Assembly: GCA_035222895.1 (NCBI GenBank)
Contig: JAVYIG010000600.1
Span: forward strand, 124,001-188,000
Direction: 5' to 3'
DNA length: 64,000 nucleotides
Source: Strongylocentrotus droebachiensis
Lineage: Eukaryota; Echinodermata; Echinoidea; Camarodonta; Strongylocentrotidae
Part shown: piece by piece, positions 36,001-43,529 of the stretch
How positions within the stretch are numbered: position 1 is the first letter of the stretch
Layout of the letters: every line of letters begins with the position of its first letter
The notes under the pieces: model-generated
What the model saw: only the letters and a program-made list of their open reading frames with translations
Told to the model about the DNA's origin: nothing
Databases searched by the model: none
Made by a program: the position numbers and the translations under genes

Positions 36001-38444
36001 GAACACCAAGACAATATATTTCAAAGGTACTTTTGTATTTCTTACTTTGTATTTTACACTTGCAGTCATCACATCCATGGACATCGGTGGTATATCCATG
36101 ATTACATGTCAAAGGACAGTTGAATGGGGTCGTTTGCCGGCAGTACACTGAATTAGAGAATAAAATAGAAATAATGAAATGAAATCTTCTTGAAAAAAAG
36201 AAACCACCATTCATCTACCATAGAGCCACCATTCATCTACCATAGAGCCACTATTCATCTACCAGAGAGCCACCATTCATCTACCATAGAGCCACCATTC
36301 ATCTACTATAGAGCCACCACTCATCTACCATAGGGCCACCATTCATCTACCATTCATCCACCACTCATCTACCATTCATCTACCATAGAGCCACCATTCA
36401 TATACCATAGAGCCACCATTCATCTACCATAGAGCCACCATTCATCTTATTTCATCCTCTTGAGAAGATCCAAACGGGTTGTGTGAAATACACAAATAGG
36501 CTATAATAGGTCAAAGCTAAGCGCCTCTGTGCCTCAAGGTGCAGGCAGACACTTAATGGAGGACAGAAGAGTGCATAAGCTTTAGTGCCGTGAACATTAG
36601 TCAGACAGAGAGTGTAAATTTGTTTAATAGTTAGTGTTCAATTTTGTTTTCATTAATCATCTTCTCGTTGGAAATTTCAATTTTGACATTTAGTTATCAG
36701 AAATTTATTCGAAAATGACAGGAAGTTGACACTCTGTTTGGGATCCTGTCTAGCAATTCAAAGAGGAATCAGGATGGTGGAATGTAGATTATGGAGGCGT
36801 GATGGTTCAGTGGTAGAGCAGTGGTCTAGTAACCGGGAGGTCAATGCGCTAGTGCCTTTTGGTAAGGCATTAATCCTCATTACCAAGTCCCTCGGAGAGG
36901 ACTTAAAGCTGTCAGTCCCCTGGTTACTAACTTACAAGCACATGCTTTCTTAGCGGTCAGGTAAAACAAACAAACCAACCAACCAATCTTTACATGGTGG
37001 GTTGAGTGTAGATTCAATGTTAGATCTCACATTACCTAACAGTTAGCTCTAGGTCTAGATCTACCAGAGATATTGTTAATAAAGAATAGAAAGCAAATAA
37101 TAACCTCCTTATACTCTGGCGGTCAGACAAACTATTATTGCCTTGGTGTTTTCGGGGACTATACTATCTTCCCTTACCTTCAGCTCGGGAAGATACATGT
37201 AGTACTGAGCCCAGCCCAAGATCACCTCTGCAATATAGTTTGTCCCACCAGTAGAGCAGTCCATAAATATTTGCTTAACATTTCATTTCGATTTCAAGCT
37301 ACAAATTTTGATTAGCAACATATGCCACAGCAGGTATCTTACAGTAAACACCTAAATTATTCATACCCCTTGTGAATTTGATGATTTTTGTGTTATATGT
37401 AACTTGAGAATAAAAGGTGGACTGGCTGGATAAGAACCTTTGTTAGATATTTTGAAATGTAAGCTTTAATATGTCATATTCTCAACGAATCAATTGTTCA
37501 CTTACTTAAAAAATTGCAAAACCTGGTAAGGGTATGGATAATTTAGTTGTGAATGACTGTATATTTTCTGTCACTAAAGTGGGTCTTCATGGACTGTTTC
37601 ATTGTATCATATTCCGTATGTGACTTGAGGCATATGTTTCTAATCTATATGTGAAGTGTCAATATTACTGAATTTCAATGTTACTGAAAGCGAGTAAAGT
37701 ATATCTCTGGAAAATATTAGATTATAATTCCCCCAAAAATGAATGAGAATAAACATGTAGATACATGCTGAAAGCTATTGAGAAAATAAAATGAACCTAC
37801 CATTTTTCTTACAACTGCAAATCTTACAGCCATTCATGTCAATGTTGAACCCATAGTGGCACTTAGTCGAACAAGAAACGGCAGGACATAAACTTTGATC
37901 TGAAATGAAACAAAAAACAAGACAATTAAAATACAGAAAAGTTGCTAAACTGAATCAACTGAATGTGACCCAAAAGATAGAGTCCAGTATATAGTTGTAA
38001 GTCAAAAATCTGAAAACAGAAACAATCTGAGAAAAGAATAAGTACTCTGAATAACATGATAAAAGTCTATACAGTTGATTCAACAGGAGTAAAGTAGTAT
38101 CAATCGAAAGTGGAATCTTTAATTCAAGAAGATATACCAGGTAGAGCTTATTTCAATTAACTTATTGGTGGTTTTGAGACTATATGGATGACATGTACAT
38201 ATAAGTTAACCTACACACACCTAAAAATGTCAGAACTTTAAGTCCAAAACTAATGGAAGAGCTGCAAGTAAGATATTTAGTAGGATTAATATGAAAGAGA
38301 CTCAAGTGCATTCTTTCAATGCTCAAATCTATGAATGTGAATAATAGTTATGTGTGAGAGAGATCACATACAAGTGCACTCAGCAACATGTAATAATAAG
38401 AGCAATAATGATAACAATAACAATAACAATGACAATGAAATCAT
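17939..38444 (-). CDS. Secreted multi-domain cysteine-rich protein (antistasin-WAP-VWC-thyroglobulin-1), complete, 20 exons
   Basis: The 20 exons listed separately join to 3,054 bases, 1,017 residues plus TAA. Order: signal peptide (residues 1-24), antistasin-type modules 1-8 (25-333), WAP-like (334-379), VWC 1-3 (380-560), thyroglobulin-1 (561-635), VWC 4-5 (636-772), a Cys-rich module (773-837), two thyroglobulin-1 (838-975) and a lustrin-like end (976-1017). There is no membrane segment. Every intron is phase 1, so exons can be shuffled or skipped without frame loss. Antistasin and WAP modules typically inhibit serine proteases, some thyroglobulin-1 modules inhibit cysteine proteases, and VWC modules often bind BMPs; CRIM1 is the nearest known combination (VWC plus antistasin) but lacks WAP and thyroglobulin-1. 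Function here, an extracellular inhibitor or matrix protein, is inferred. Start and end are supported by phase closure only. Confidence 0.88.
18375..18792 (+). mobile_element. TTAA-flanked MITE, TTAAAGGTAATTACAAGTTTT family, copy 1
   Basis: Ends TTAAAGGTAATTACAAG and TTGTATTACCTTTAA; interior shared with the inverted copy at 53440-53927 (e.g. TAGTGCTTATAATACATCCA). Confidence 0.85.
18888..19088 (-). CDS. Cys-rich protein exon 19: thyroglobulin type-1 module 3
   Basis: 67 codons: YIPQQCTADGTQCWCSEPDG, closing with VTC. Acceptor GCATACAG, donor GTGAGT; phase 1 at both ends. Confidence 0.92.
19241..19440 (+). mobile_element. TTAA-flanked MITE, same family as 15014
   Basis: TTTAAAGGCAGGC ... 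GTGCCTTTAAAA, nearly identical to 15014-15220, suggesting fairly recent mobility. Lies in an intron of the Cys-rich gene. Confidence 0.9.
19699..19911 (-). CDS. Cys-rich protein exon 18: thyroglobulin type-1 module 2
   Basis: 71 codons: YFPRCTGYNTYSAKQCDSSG then SCWCVGPDGV, a canonical CWCV core, closing with ELC. Acceptor GAACACAG, donor GTAGGT. Confidence 0.92.
20494..20688 (-). CDS. Cys-rich protein exon 17: small Cys-rich module
   Basis: 65 codons with CVTDPCLDATCRTHPNAICH, NFCGGCRSIFYD and two outer Cys. I know this C..PC...TC...P.A.C....CGGC pattern from invertebrate extracellular proteins but cannot name the family with certainty. Acceptor TTTTCTAG, donor GTAAAT. Confidence 0.88.
20767..21354. 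mobile_element. TTAA-flanked MITE interrupted by a second TIR element
   Basis: Outer: TTAAAGGGGCACGTTCCC ... GGGGAACATATGCCTCTTTAA. Inner (20870-21296): CAGACCTGCCAAC ... GTTGGCAGGTCTG, flanked on both sides by CCAAGC, a 6-bp target duplication. Confidence 0.85.
21937..22149 (-). CDS. Cys-rich protein exon 16: VWC module 5
   Basis: 71 codons: LWHTSDCTQSCECAENGVIT, then DCCPSVVVC. Acceptor TTTTTCAG, donor GTAGGT; an in-phase GTACAG donor lies 6 bases earlier. Confidence 0.92.
22871..23068 (-). CDS. Cys-rich protein exon 15: VWC module 4
   Basis: 66 codons: WSRDQCTTCQCIRGILVC, then CGCPQYIC in place of the usual CCP. Acceptor CTTTAAAG. Two donors (GTTGTA after 22873, GTAAGT after 22871) keep phase; the stronger was chosen. 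Confidence 0.9.
23104..23220. repeat. (GGT)n microsatellite
   Basis: About 35 GGT/GGC triplets in the intron between VWC-4 and the first thyroglobulin-1 exon. The His-run reading on the - strand is not expected to be translated. Confidence 0.95.
23255..23342 (-). pseudogene. Degenerate partial copy of the VWC-4 exon 5' end
   Basis: Plus-strand GATCGTGGTTCCAGATCTTG and TTCTCATGGTGA parallel real exon bases 22998-23070 (GATCACGGCTCCACGTCTCG, TTCTCATGGTGA), about 70 percent by eye over some 72 bases. The GGT run lies between real exon and copy. Confidence 0.7.
23380..23650. repeat. CT/CACT-rich low-complexity tract
   Basis: (CTCT)n and (CACTCACT)n variants; open frames inside are artefacts. 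Confidence 0.92.
23686..23910 (-). CDS. Cys-rich protein exon 14: thyroglobulin type-1 module 1
   Basis: 75 codons: CEAIRS..., YIPSCIPESGFFNATQCYPA, then LCWCADHLG, the CWC.D..G signature, and a closing Cys at the exon edge. Acceptor TGCTTAG, donor GTAAGT. Confidence 0.93.
23996..24306. mobile_element. TIR element, ATGAATATATCGTCG ends
   Basis: ATGAATATATCGTCG... and GCAGAAGGGCGTTAGC at left recur inverted at right (GCTAACGCCCTTCTGC, CGACGATATATTCAT). GCAGAAGGGCGTTAGC occurs twice near the left end. Confidence 0.85.
24874..25059 (-). CDS. Cys-rich protein exon 13: VWC module 3
   Basis: 62 codons: WNDDLCTSCVCDEGQRSC, then QCCPKVICPG. Acceptor TTTTCTTAG, donor GTGAGC. Confidence 0.93.
25425..25601 (-). 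CDS. Cys-rich protein exon 12: VWC module 2
   Basis: 59 codons with the full VWC pattern: W..DECTQCSC, two spaced Cys, then SCCPDIVCPG. Acceptor GGTTGGCAG, donor GTATGA. Confidence 0.92.
26443..26622 (-). CDS. Cys-rich protein exon 11: degenerate VWC module 1
   Basis: 60 codons, CTDDFGKVHSHGQVWNKDCD then CSC. The middle Cys pair and the CC doublet of a normal VWC are missing (CYYGYMC), so the fold is probably altered. Acceptor TTATTATAG, donor GTGAGT. Confidence 0.85.
26987..27733. repeat. 47-bp minisatellite of WAP exon end plus splice donor, 16 copies
   Basis: Units start at 26987 and then every 47 bases from 27034 to 27692. On the - strand each holds GGTACTCGTTTCATGTGTAT, the rest of the exon end and GTAAGT. 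A C-to-T variant recurs every 188 bases (near 27195, 27383, 27571), so four units form a higher-order repeat. The first-transcribed unit is the real exon end. Confidence 0.97.
27697..27834 (-). CDS. Cys-rich protein exon 10: WAP-like module
   Basis: 46 codons: RCPSLLEP, then RCQTNGDCRHPHQLCC and MCMD. This fits the WAP pattern (CP, C..D..C, CC, C) but lacks canonical Cys II and VII, which normally pair with each other. The exon end and donor GTAAGT form one unit of the adjacent 47-bp minisatellite. Using a later donor would read through an in-frame TGA, so only the first one preserves the frame. Confidence 0.85.
27840..28215. repeat. Purine-rich low-complexity tract (GAGAGA/GGGA)
   Basis: Roughly 370 bases of G and A on +, so on the coding (-) strand a long CT tract directly before the WAP exon acceptor. 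Long open frames in it are low-complexity artefacts. Confidence 0.9.
28841..29023 (-). CDS. Cys-rich protein exon 9: linker plus antistasin module 8
   Basis: 61 codons: about 32 Cys-free residues rich in Ser, Glu and Ile, then CPELNCLAACPFGYDVDPIS and GCQTCQCK. Acceptor GTTTACAG, donor GTGAGT. Confidence 0.88.
29712..30121. mobile_element. MITE, GTTAAAGGGGAAGTTCAACC ends
   Basis: Left GTTAAAGGGGAAGTTCAACC, right GGGTGGACTTCCCCTTTGAC; 410 bases in an intron of the Cys-rich gene, 80 bases from exon 8. Confidence 0.85.
30201..30293 (-). CDS. Cys-rich protein exon 8: antistasin module 7
   Basis: 31 codons, CPLTCPLGLATCPCQCEICK then CK. Acceptor TTTAAAAAG is poor, so the 5' edge is less certain; donor GTGAGT. 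Confidence 0.82.
30549..32755 (-). mobile_element. 5'-truncated non-LTR retrotransposon (CR1/jockey-like superfamily) with intact reverse transcriptase
   Basis: One uninterrupted frame of about 570 codons (from about 32750 to a stop at 31031) carries RT motifs: KVVPIFKKGDPLERSNYRPI, GFRKKHST, FLDFSKAFDTIDH, GVPQGSLLGPLLF and the catalytic YADD. The thumb and C-terminus end YLNTYCHS. The apurinic endonuclease and any ORF1 are missing, so it is 5'-truncated. The 3' UTR runs to about 30549 (AATAAACTATCC near the end). It sits in an intron of the Cys-rich gene in the same orientation. Lack of stops implies recent insertion. CDS part: 31031-32755. Confidence 0.9.
32740..32872 (+). mobile_element. 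3' end fragment of an RTE-like LINE
   Basis: Frame reads KEDAQDRKKWREGVS, typical of the C-terminus of RTE-type reverse transcriptases, then a short tail ending in (GATGAT)n-like repeats, as RTE elements do. It abuts the truncated 5' end of the minus-strand LINE. Confidence 0.6.
33028..33129 (-). CDS. Cys-rich protein exon 7: antistasin module 6
   Basis: 34 codons, CDLECELGFSTDKFGCELCL then CKK. Acceptor TCCAACAG, donor GTAGGA. Confidence 0.9.
33782..33883 (-). CDS. Cys-rich protein exon 6: antistasin module 5
   Basis: 34 codons, CSYGLASSPDGCPTCACK preceded by two further Cys. Acceptor CTTTGAAG (weak), donor GTGAGT. Confidence 0.88.
34505..34648 (-). CDS. Cys-rich protein exon 5: antistasin module 4
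   Basis: 48 codons with a longer N-terminal linker, then CDLSCDHGYRSDHQGCEICQ. Acceptor ATTCAACAG, donor GTACAT. The frame is open upstream to a Met at 34700 that reads like a second signal peptide, so an alternative first exon is possible (see findings). Confidence 0.85.
35010..35111 (-). CDS. Cys-rich protein exon 4: antistasin module 3
   Basis: 34 codons, CHDPCLSPMMHCAFGLATDN then GCEICSCK. Acceptor TTGTAACAG, donor GTAGGT. Confidence 0.9.
35236..35370. mobile_element. MITE, GGGCCC ends
   Basis: GGGCCCCGTTTCCTAAAACTT left, AAAGTTTTATGGAACACCTG then GGCCC right; resembles the 10261 element in its terminal GGGCCC.GTT..ATAAAACTT. Confidence 0.7.
36046..36147 (-). CDS. Cys-rich protein exon 3: antistasin module 2
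   Basis: 34 codons, CPLTCNHGYTTDVHGCDDCK then CK. Acceptor CTAATTCAG, donor GTAAGA. An upstream open frame with a hydrophobic Met-led stretch is intronic. Confidence 0.9.
36202..36445. repeat. 22-bp tandem repeat, about 11 copies
   Basis: Unit CCACCATTCATCTACCATAG plus AG, with variant and shortened units, in an intron of the Cys-rich gene next to exon 3. Confidence 0.93.
36793..36970 (+). mobile_element. tRNA-derived SINE
   Basis: Head resembles a tRNA 5' half with an A-box-like TGGTTCAGTGGTAGAGCAG; the expected B box is damaged (GGTCAATGCGCTAG). The body ends GCGGTCAGGTAAAACAAACA with a CAAAC/CCAA tail. The tail recurs reversed at 3630-3712. Confidence 0.7.
37352..37545. mobile_element. 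MITE, CTAAATTATTCATACCC ends
   Basis: CTAAATTATTCATACCCCTT left and GGTAAGGGTATGGATAATTT then AG right are inverted. Related copies: 5939-6150 and a left half at 62572-62690. Confidence 0.8.
37801..37899 (-). CDS. Cys-rich protein exon 2: antistasin module 1
   Basis: 33 codons, CPAVSCSTKCHYGFNIDMNG then CKICSCK: the C..G...D..GC..C.C pattern of antistasin-like modules. Acceptor ATTTCAG, donor GTAGGT. Confidence 0.9.
38372..38444 (-). CDS. Cys-rich protein exon 1: signal peptide
   Basis: The ATG at 38444 opens a run of 12 Leu within the first 18 residues, then HVAECT, and stops at donor GTATGT in phase 1, exactly what the next exon needs. The Leu run comes from a TTA/TTG microsatellite. An open frame continues upstream, so an earlier Met is possible, but the signal peptide favours this start. 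Confidence 0.72.
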
Positions 38445-39184
38445 AATGTGAAATTTGTTATGGTGAAATGCATTGGACAATTTTATGAAGTGATGAAACA
38501 AGCACAACTGTTCAACTTCAACACCACTATGATCATTTTTCAAAAATTGGTGGCACAGAAAGGGAAATACCTGTTCAAGACAAACAAAGGTAATATAAGC
38601 TGAACAGCCGTTATTATCCAACCAAGCATGCAAATACTGGCTCAGTTTATGTTCACACACATGTATTACCAAAAAATGGGTCAATAGAGGTCTATTCTAA
38701 AGCTGACATGTCAATAAAAAGAATAACTGGGTGAATACACATTGTATACAAAAGAGAACAATGAACTGAAATTTATTATATGTATGTGTACTTTAAATTT
38801 CCCACTTTACCTGTACAAATATTGATCTCAATTTAAGCACCTGATGTCATTCCAGTTTAATTGTGTATAATATCTACTAATTACTTAAAAATAGGCAAAT
38901 GATTGTATGTTATGTTTTTATTTATGATCTGTATACAAATCATTATTATAAAATAACCTTTGATAATTTCGGATGTCTAAGGGTAAATAAGTTGAACGAG
39001 GGTGGTGATGACGTCATATTTCATTCATAACTCACACACAAAGCAATACAGCGCAATTTCCAAAGTCTACAAATATCTATCAGACTGGATAATAGACGTA
39101 CGCTATATCTCTGTGCTCTGTGTCAGCAGACAGTAAAAAGGTTCTATACGGCTCATAACAAAGTTTCTTTCTTTTTCAACCACA

Positions 39185-40090
39185 ATGGAGAAGAGTGCAA
39201 TTCTTTTTTATCTACCGGTAGTCTTTCTGGTTGGAGTCTACACAGAAATGCCCATGTGTGTCGACCCACCTATTAATAACTGCGTCCTGACTGATGAAAC
39301 CGTTCACGCGACAGACGGCGAAACTGTTTGGAAGATAATAGAATTAGTGCTACGGCATCATCTAGCAGAGAATTTTCTTTCAAGTGGAAAGAACATCACA
39401 ATATTTTGGAATGACCTTCTTCTTTCGAATGGAACAAACCTTGTGAACAAGAAGTATGCAGGCCAATATCAAGGCAGATGGAATATAACAGAACTCATCA
39501 CCTTTAACCTTGATGACAATAAGTGGGGCAAAGTTGTAATCAACGTGACTGTGCGGGACTTTAAACCAATCGACCAGATATATTTGAAAGTTGTTCTACA
39601 CCTTGCAGATGGGGATACTTTGATTAGCTCGCTGAAGCACTGGTTTGAGTATTACAAGAATGATCCCACACATACAACAACTTCACCTTCGCCCACTTCA
39701 AACATAACTGATCGAAATGCAACTGGGAAGGGGGAAGCTGGCACTGCCGATACAGAAAAAGATGATGCTAAAGAGGAGGAAGGCACTGATACGGAAAAAG
39801 ATGATGCTAAAGAGGAGGAACACAATGAGGATGGCACTCAAGAGGGAAAAAGCTCAAACTTCTGGACCATTTTTTACATTACCATCATATTCCTACTTCT
39901 TCTTCATCTCTCTGTACTTTCAATATGTTTTGGCATTTGGTTGTATAAGAAAGTGAATGCTATCCATAGTCAGACATCAGGCCAGTACATGCTTTTGGGT
40001 CAAATCGATACAGCTGGACAGCAACCACAAGAGAGCAGACAGGACACACTGCTGAATGTTCCTGTGAATGATATTCAGAATGATAACTAG
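39185..40090 (+). CDS. Type I membrane glycoprotein, tandem paralogue 1 (unassigned family)
   Basis: 301 residues in one exon, ending TAG. Signal peptide 1-20; ectodomain 21-160 with the Cys pair C25/C33, W99 and N120 in NVTV; stalk 161-222 with Thr/Ser and an exact acidic repeat (DTEKDDAKEEE twice); membrane helix about 226-254; 47-residue tail with GQYMLLGQ, a YxxL-type sequence. Six N-glycosylation sequons. The Cys/Trp/Asn spacing is shared with the two genes downstream (50156 and 56560). No family recognised; an Ig-like or other beta-sandwich cell-surface receptor is plausible but unproven. Unlike its paralogues no donor is evident in the tail, so it may be intronless or its tail truncated. 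Confidence 0.85.
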   Translation: MEKSAILFYLPVVFLVGVYTEMPMCVDPPINNCVLTDETVHATDGETVWKIIELVLRHHLAENFLSSGKNITIFWNDLLLSNGTNLVNKKYAGQYQGRWNITELITFNLDDNKWGKVVINVTVRDFKPIDQIYLKVVLHLADGDTLISSLKHWFEYYKNDPTHTTTSPSPTSNITDRNATGKGEAGTADTEKDDAKEEEGTDTEKDDAKEEEHNEDGTQEGKSSNFWTIFYITIIFLLLLHLSVLSICFGIWLYKKVNAIHSQTSGQYMLLGQIDTAGQQPQESRQDTLLNVPVNDIQNDN

Positions 40091-40170
40091 CAGAATCCAA
40101 CTGAAAAGGAGGTCTTTGACCCTTTAACAGCTAGGTAAAACTAAGTTTCTGCATACTCCAAACATATACG

Positions 40171-40503
40171 GTAACTGATCGAAATGCAACTAGGAAGGAG
40201 AAAGGCACTGGAAGCACTGACATCCAAGAAGATACTAAAAAGAATGATTTTGAATAGGACGAACACAATGAAGATGGCACTGAAGAGGGGAAAAGCTCAC
40301 AAATATCGACTACCACTATCATTATTAGTATTATAAGTATTGTGGCAATAGTTATTCTATGTCTCTGTGTTTATCCCTGTTGCATGAATAAGAAATTGAA
40401 TAACATGCAGATCGAGTCAGTTGTCAAGCCAGTACATGTATGCCTTTGAGTCAAACCGATACTGATGGGCAGCAATCACAAGGGAGCAGACATGACACAG
40501 AGC
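40171..40503 (+). pseudogene. Broken duplicate of paralogue 1 stalk, membrane segment and tail
   Basis: The sequence repeats gene-1 bases about 39703-40050: AACTGATCGAAATGCAACT, the acidic EHNEDGT.EGKSS stalk, a hydrophobic helix (TTTIIISIISIVAIVILCLC) and a tail that becomes out of frame near CCAGTACATG. A TAG interrupts the stalk at about 40255. A LINE fragment follows immediately. It could instead be an unspliced alternative exon, but the stop and shift argue against that. Confidence 0.75.
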
Positions 40504-40850
40504 AGAGGATACTTAAACCCAGTTTTACCATCTGATAATCCACTTTCCAACCATAGTGCCTTTTTTGTTCACTGTAATTGTGCTGAACTTTGGAACAAAC
40601 TACCTTTACATGTCAAAAACTGTCAGACTGTCAACCAATTCAAAACTTGTCTTAAGACACATTTATTTAAAAATGTTTTTGATGATTAACTTTCTCTGTT
40701 CACATTGATGTAATTTGTAGGTTTTTTTGTTTTGTTTAATAATAATATTTTATTGTTTATCATTGTATATTGTTTGTTATAGGGCTTAGAGACTTCGGTG
40801 ATAAGCACTTTATAAGCACCGTTTTTATTATTATTATTGTTATACAAAAA
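40504..40850 (+). mobile_element. 3' fragment of an L2/CR1-type LINE
   Basis: It encodes the C-terminus typical of such reverse transcriptase ORFs (AELWNKLPLHVKNCQTVNQF, then LKTHLF), a stop, and a tail with GCTTAGAGACTTCGG and repeated TTATTATT, the L2/CR1 style 3' end. Confidence 0.75.
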
Positions 40851-40890
40851 CTGTTTCATGATTATAAATTTTGCAGTTCATGCATGTAGA

Positions 40891-40896
40891 AATAAA
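40891..40896 (+). terminator. Candidate poly(A) signal after paralogue 1
   Basis: AATAAA about 800 bases past the stop, beyond the pseudo-copy and LINE fragment. More AATAAA words follow within 100 bases. Confidence 0.3.
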
Positions 40897-41238
40897 GACA
40901 AAACTGTGCCTTCATATGTAAAATAAACAGAAATATACAGAAAAGTTTTAACAAAAATACTGAAATAAAGCGTTTATCATTTTAAAACACTTGCATTTAC
41001 AACATTTATTTTTTAGCCTATAACAATATTTGGTAACTGGATGTTAATATGAAGTGCACTTCCATGTATATAGGTGTATGATATTTTAAATAGTATTTTT
41101 TGTAGTACAAAAAGGAACATAAGTAGAAACAGTAACAGTAGATGTGTAGATCTGAAGTACGGGTAAGGATGTATTATTAAAGTTCACTTTCCTTTTTCTT
41201 CCACGTCGGTCTCTTCTTATGATTGTATTTGTTTTCAA

Positions 41239-41374
41239 GGGCATCGTTTCATGAAACCAAAGCCTACAAGTTCAACAACAGCGCACCGAAAAGGGTGGTT
41301 ACAAACTTAATACACGCATTTCAATGGGTTGTAGGCAAATTTGTACTTTTGAAGGTTTTGTGAAACGATGCCCC
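41239..41374. mobile_element. MITE, GGGCATCGTTTCA ends
   Basis: GGGCATCGTTTCATGAAACC left, TTTTGTGAAACGATGCCC right; 136 bases. Confidence 0.85.
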
Positions 41375-42589
41375 AATGGAATAAAAAAGGCAACACTAGA
41401 TTTGCAAACACATGCTATAGTGCTCATATGAATAATAATGTATGATTGATCCATGCAGGAAACCTATCATTTTGTGTACATTGTATATGGAGAGATCATG
41501 TTTTTCAGTGCATGCTGACAGTGACTTTTAGCTTTTTATGTGCCACTCAAATAATTTCCCTGTACCAGATTGTATTTATCATGGGATAGATACATGTAGA
41601 CAAAAGGCTTCAAGATTATCTAGTTGTTTCCAGTTCAAGATTAATCTGTACCAGCGTTCAAAGGGTTATCATGGAGCTAATCAAGACATTCAATGGGTAA
41701 TTTTGAAAAACTAGTGTTGCACAAAGCAATCCTATCGTCAATCAGTGTCTACTGTTTTGTGCAAAATTTCATGTGCCCACAGAGGCAAAGAAAGAAACCA
41801 AAGTTTTAAAAGCACTATGAGCAAAAAGAAACAAAATAATTGATATGTTTCTTGTAGTAAAAACATGTACATAAGAGACTTTTAGAGTATATATCCAATT
41901 AGAGTAGTTAGAGTTCTTAGAGGTGGCATTCTCTAGCATTAAATATCTATCCTATTCTATGTATATAATTATAAAGATCTATAGAAGAAGAAAAAAATGA
42001 AAACTGAATTCAATGCATTCCACAATGTACTTTTACCCTTGACAGCACTTTGACAGCTTTGACAGCACTTGATTAATTGAACATTGTGGTCTTGTTTGAC
42101 TTTTGTTATGTAAATTCAATGCTTTCTCCTGAACTGTAAGTGAAACTCGATTGACTGTGGCAACTAGTTGACTATAAAAAAAAGACTACTAGTAATATAG
42201 AAAAATGGGACCTTTTCCCATTTATGTACTAACTATGCATATTATACATGTAAAGGTGTATTAAGGACGTGTTTGGTGTGTTTAAATCACGTTTCAAAGA
42301 GCAAAACCTCTTTATAATACCTTCAAGTTGATATCAATTTCACACAAGTTATGTAGTGTGTAAAATATACATTTTGAGCCGAAATGTGCTATTTTGTATA
42401 TATTTTTTCCAAAAAACTGTTGTCGAGCATCTTGGTATAATAACAGGACTATAGTGATTAGATATTTAGTAGTTTAGAAAGTTCAAAGGATTAGGAGTGT
42501 TGAGTGCAATTGATAAATACTCTGTAATGTTTTAGATAAAATGGGCATGGGAATATGTTCATCCGTTGAGACAGAAACGCTATAGTGTA

Positions 42590-43400
42590 CTGGTGTGTGC
42601 ATTGATGTTACTTGACACTGACAGTAAATTGCTTGCTAAATAGTAAGTCATCAAACTTGAATATTAAACCAGTAACGAAAGCTGATAATACGTCAAATCG
42701 CAAGCTTGCTGTGTATACGAGTAATTCTATACTTGGGTGGCATCTATTCATTGTTGCACCTCATTATTGTGGTTAACTTTGTATTAAGCTAGCTAATATG
42801 GTATTGAGTATAGCAACGAATAACGATGGGACTAAAGAAATATGATCTCTAGTAAATTTCCACTGTGTCCAGTTGTAAGAAGGTAGAAGTTGTAGTTAGT
42901 AAAACAGTTATATTTTGTACCAGTCAATATTTGTTGTCTCCATTTGATGGTTTTACATTTGCTTTCCATCTCATATACATTTCAACTCATGACGCATTCC
43001 TCTCTCCATCTTCACATATACATTGCCACACCTTGTTTCTTCCATTCCACTACCACCCCTCATGCTATACATTTCCATTCCATTTCCACTTCACATGGTT
43101 CTATTGTTTGGTTCTTGTTCATATTCAGAACACCTCATGATCACCTTTCCGTACTGTCTACTGGTTCTTCCATTATCTTGTACAATTCAATTTGTATATT
43201 TCTGATTGGTTCTTTATTTATGATGTCATTTATATTCTGATGAGTTTAAATTGAGTTTCTCTAAATAAAGTCAGTGCAACTCAGGATCTGGTCTACTCTA
43301 GACATCATTTTATTTTTGTTTCCTTTTTAATTAGACTTAGCTGCTTGTTTGAGAGCAAGAGTTTATAAGTTGTTTTCAGCATGAGTTCAGTATAAGAGCT
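42590..43400 (+). repeat. Intergenic duplicated block P-Q
   Basis: P (42590-42890) recurs at 48465-48790 (TGCTTGCTAAAT.GTAAGTCAT, CAAATCGCAAG.TTGCTGTGT). Q (42895-43400) recurs at 47785-48290 (AAACAGTTATATTTTGTAC, GAGAGCAAGAGTT). The order is Q-P in the second copy. Confidence 0.78.
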
Positions 43401-43529
43401 GAGTTTGAGAGAAGGAAATGTTTAAGTTTACACTATATGTTTGAGACTTACAATTTCTGCATGAGCCCGCGTTTCTCGGCCATGGCAGTTTCCAACCATA
43501 GTGCAATATTTTTCACTGTCCATTTCTCA

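Larger units (their letters stand above)
40853..42180 (+). repeat. Intergenic duplicated block, copy 1 (copy 2 at 43530-45665)
   Basis: Shared segments in order: AGCCTATAACAAT, AAAAGGAACATAA.TAGAAAC, TTGTGCAAAATT.CATGTG, AAAACTGAATTCAATG, GACAGCACTTGATTAATT. Copy 2 carries about 1.3 kb of extra sequence including a purine tract; copy 1 carries a MITE at 41239-41374. Confidence 0.8.

Noticed and set aside
35960..36214. Alternative signal peptide upstream of antistasin module 2
   Set aside because: The Met-led stretch carries Arg residues and follows a tandem repeat; the normal acceptor is good.
36793..36970. A functional tRNA gene
   Set aside because: Only the 5' half resembles tRNA, the B box is damaged and the tail matches a dispersed SINE.
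39652..39956. Frames antisense and +1 to paralogue 1
   Set aside because: Shadows of the acidic stalk repeat.
39965..40000. ITIM in paralogue 1 tail
   Set aside because: GQYMLL has YxxL but not the preceding I/V/L/S at the proper position; a YxxL sorting signal is equally likely.
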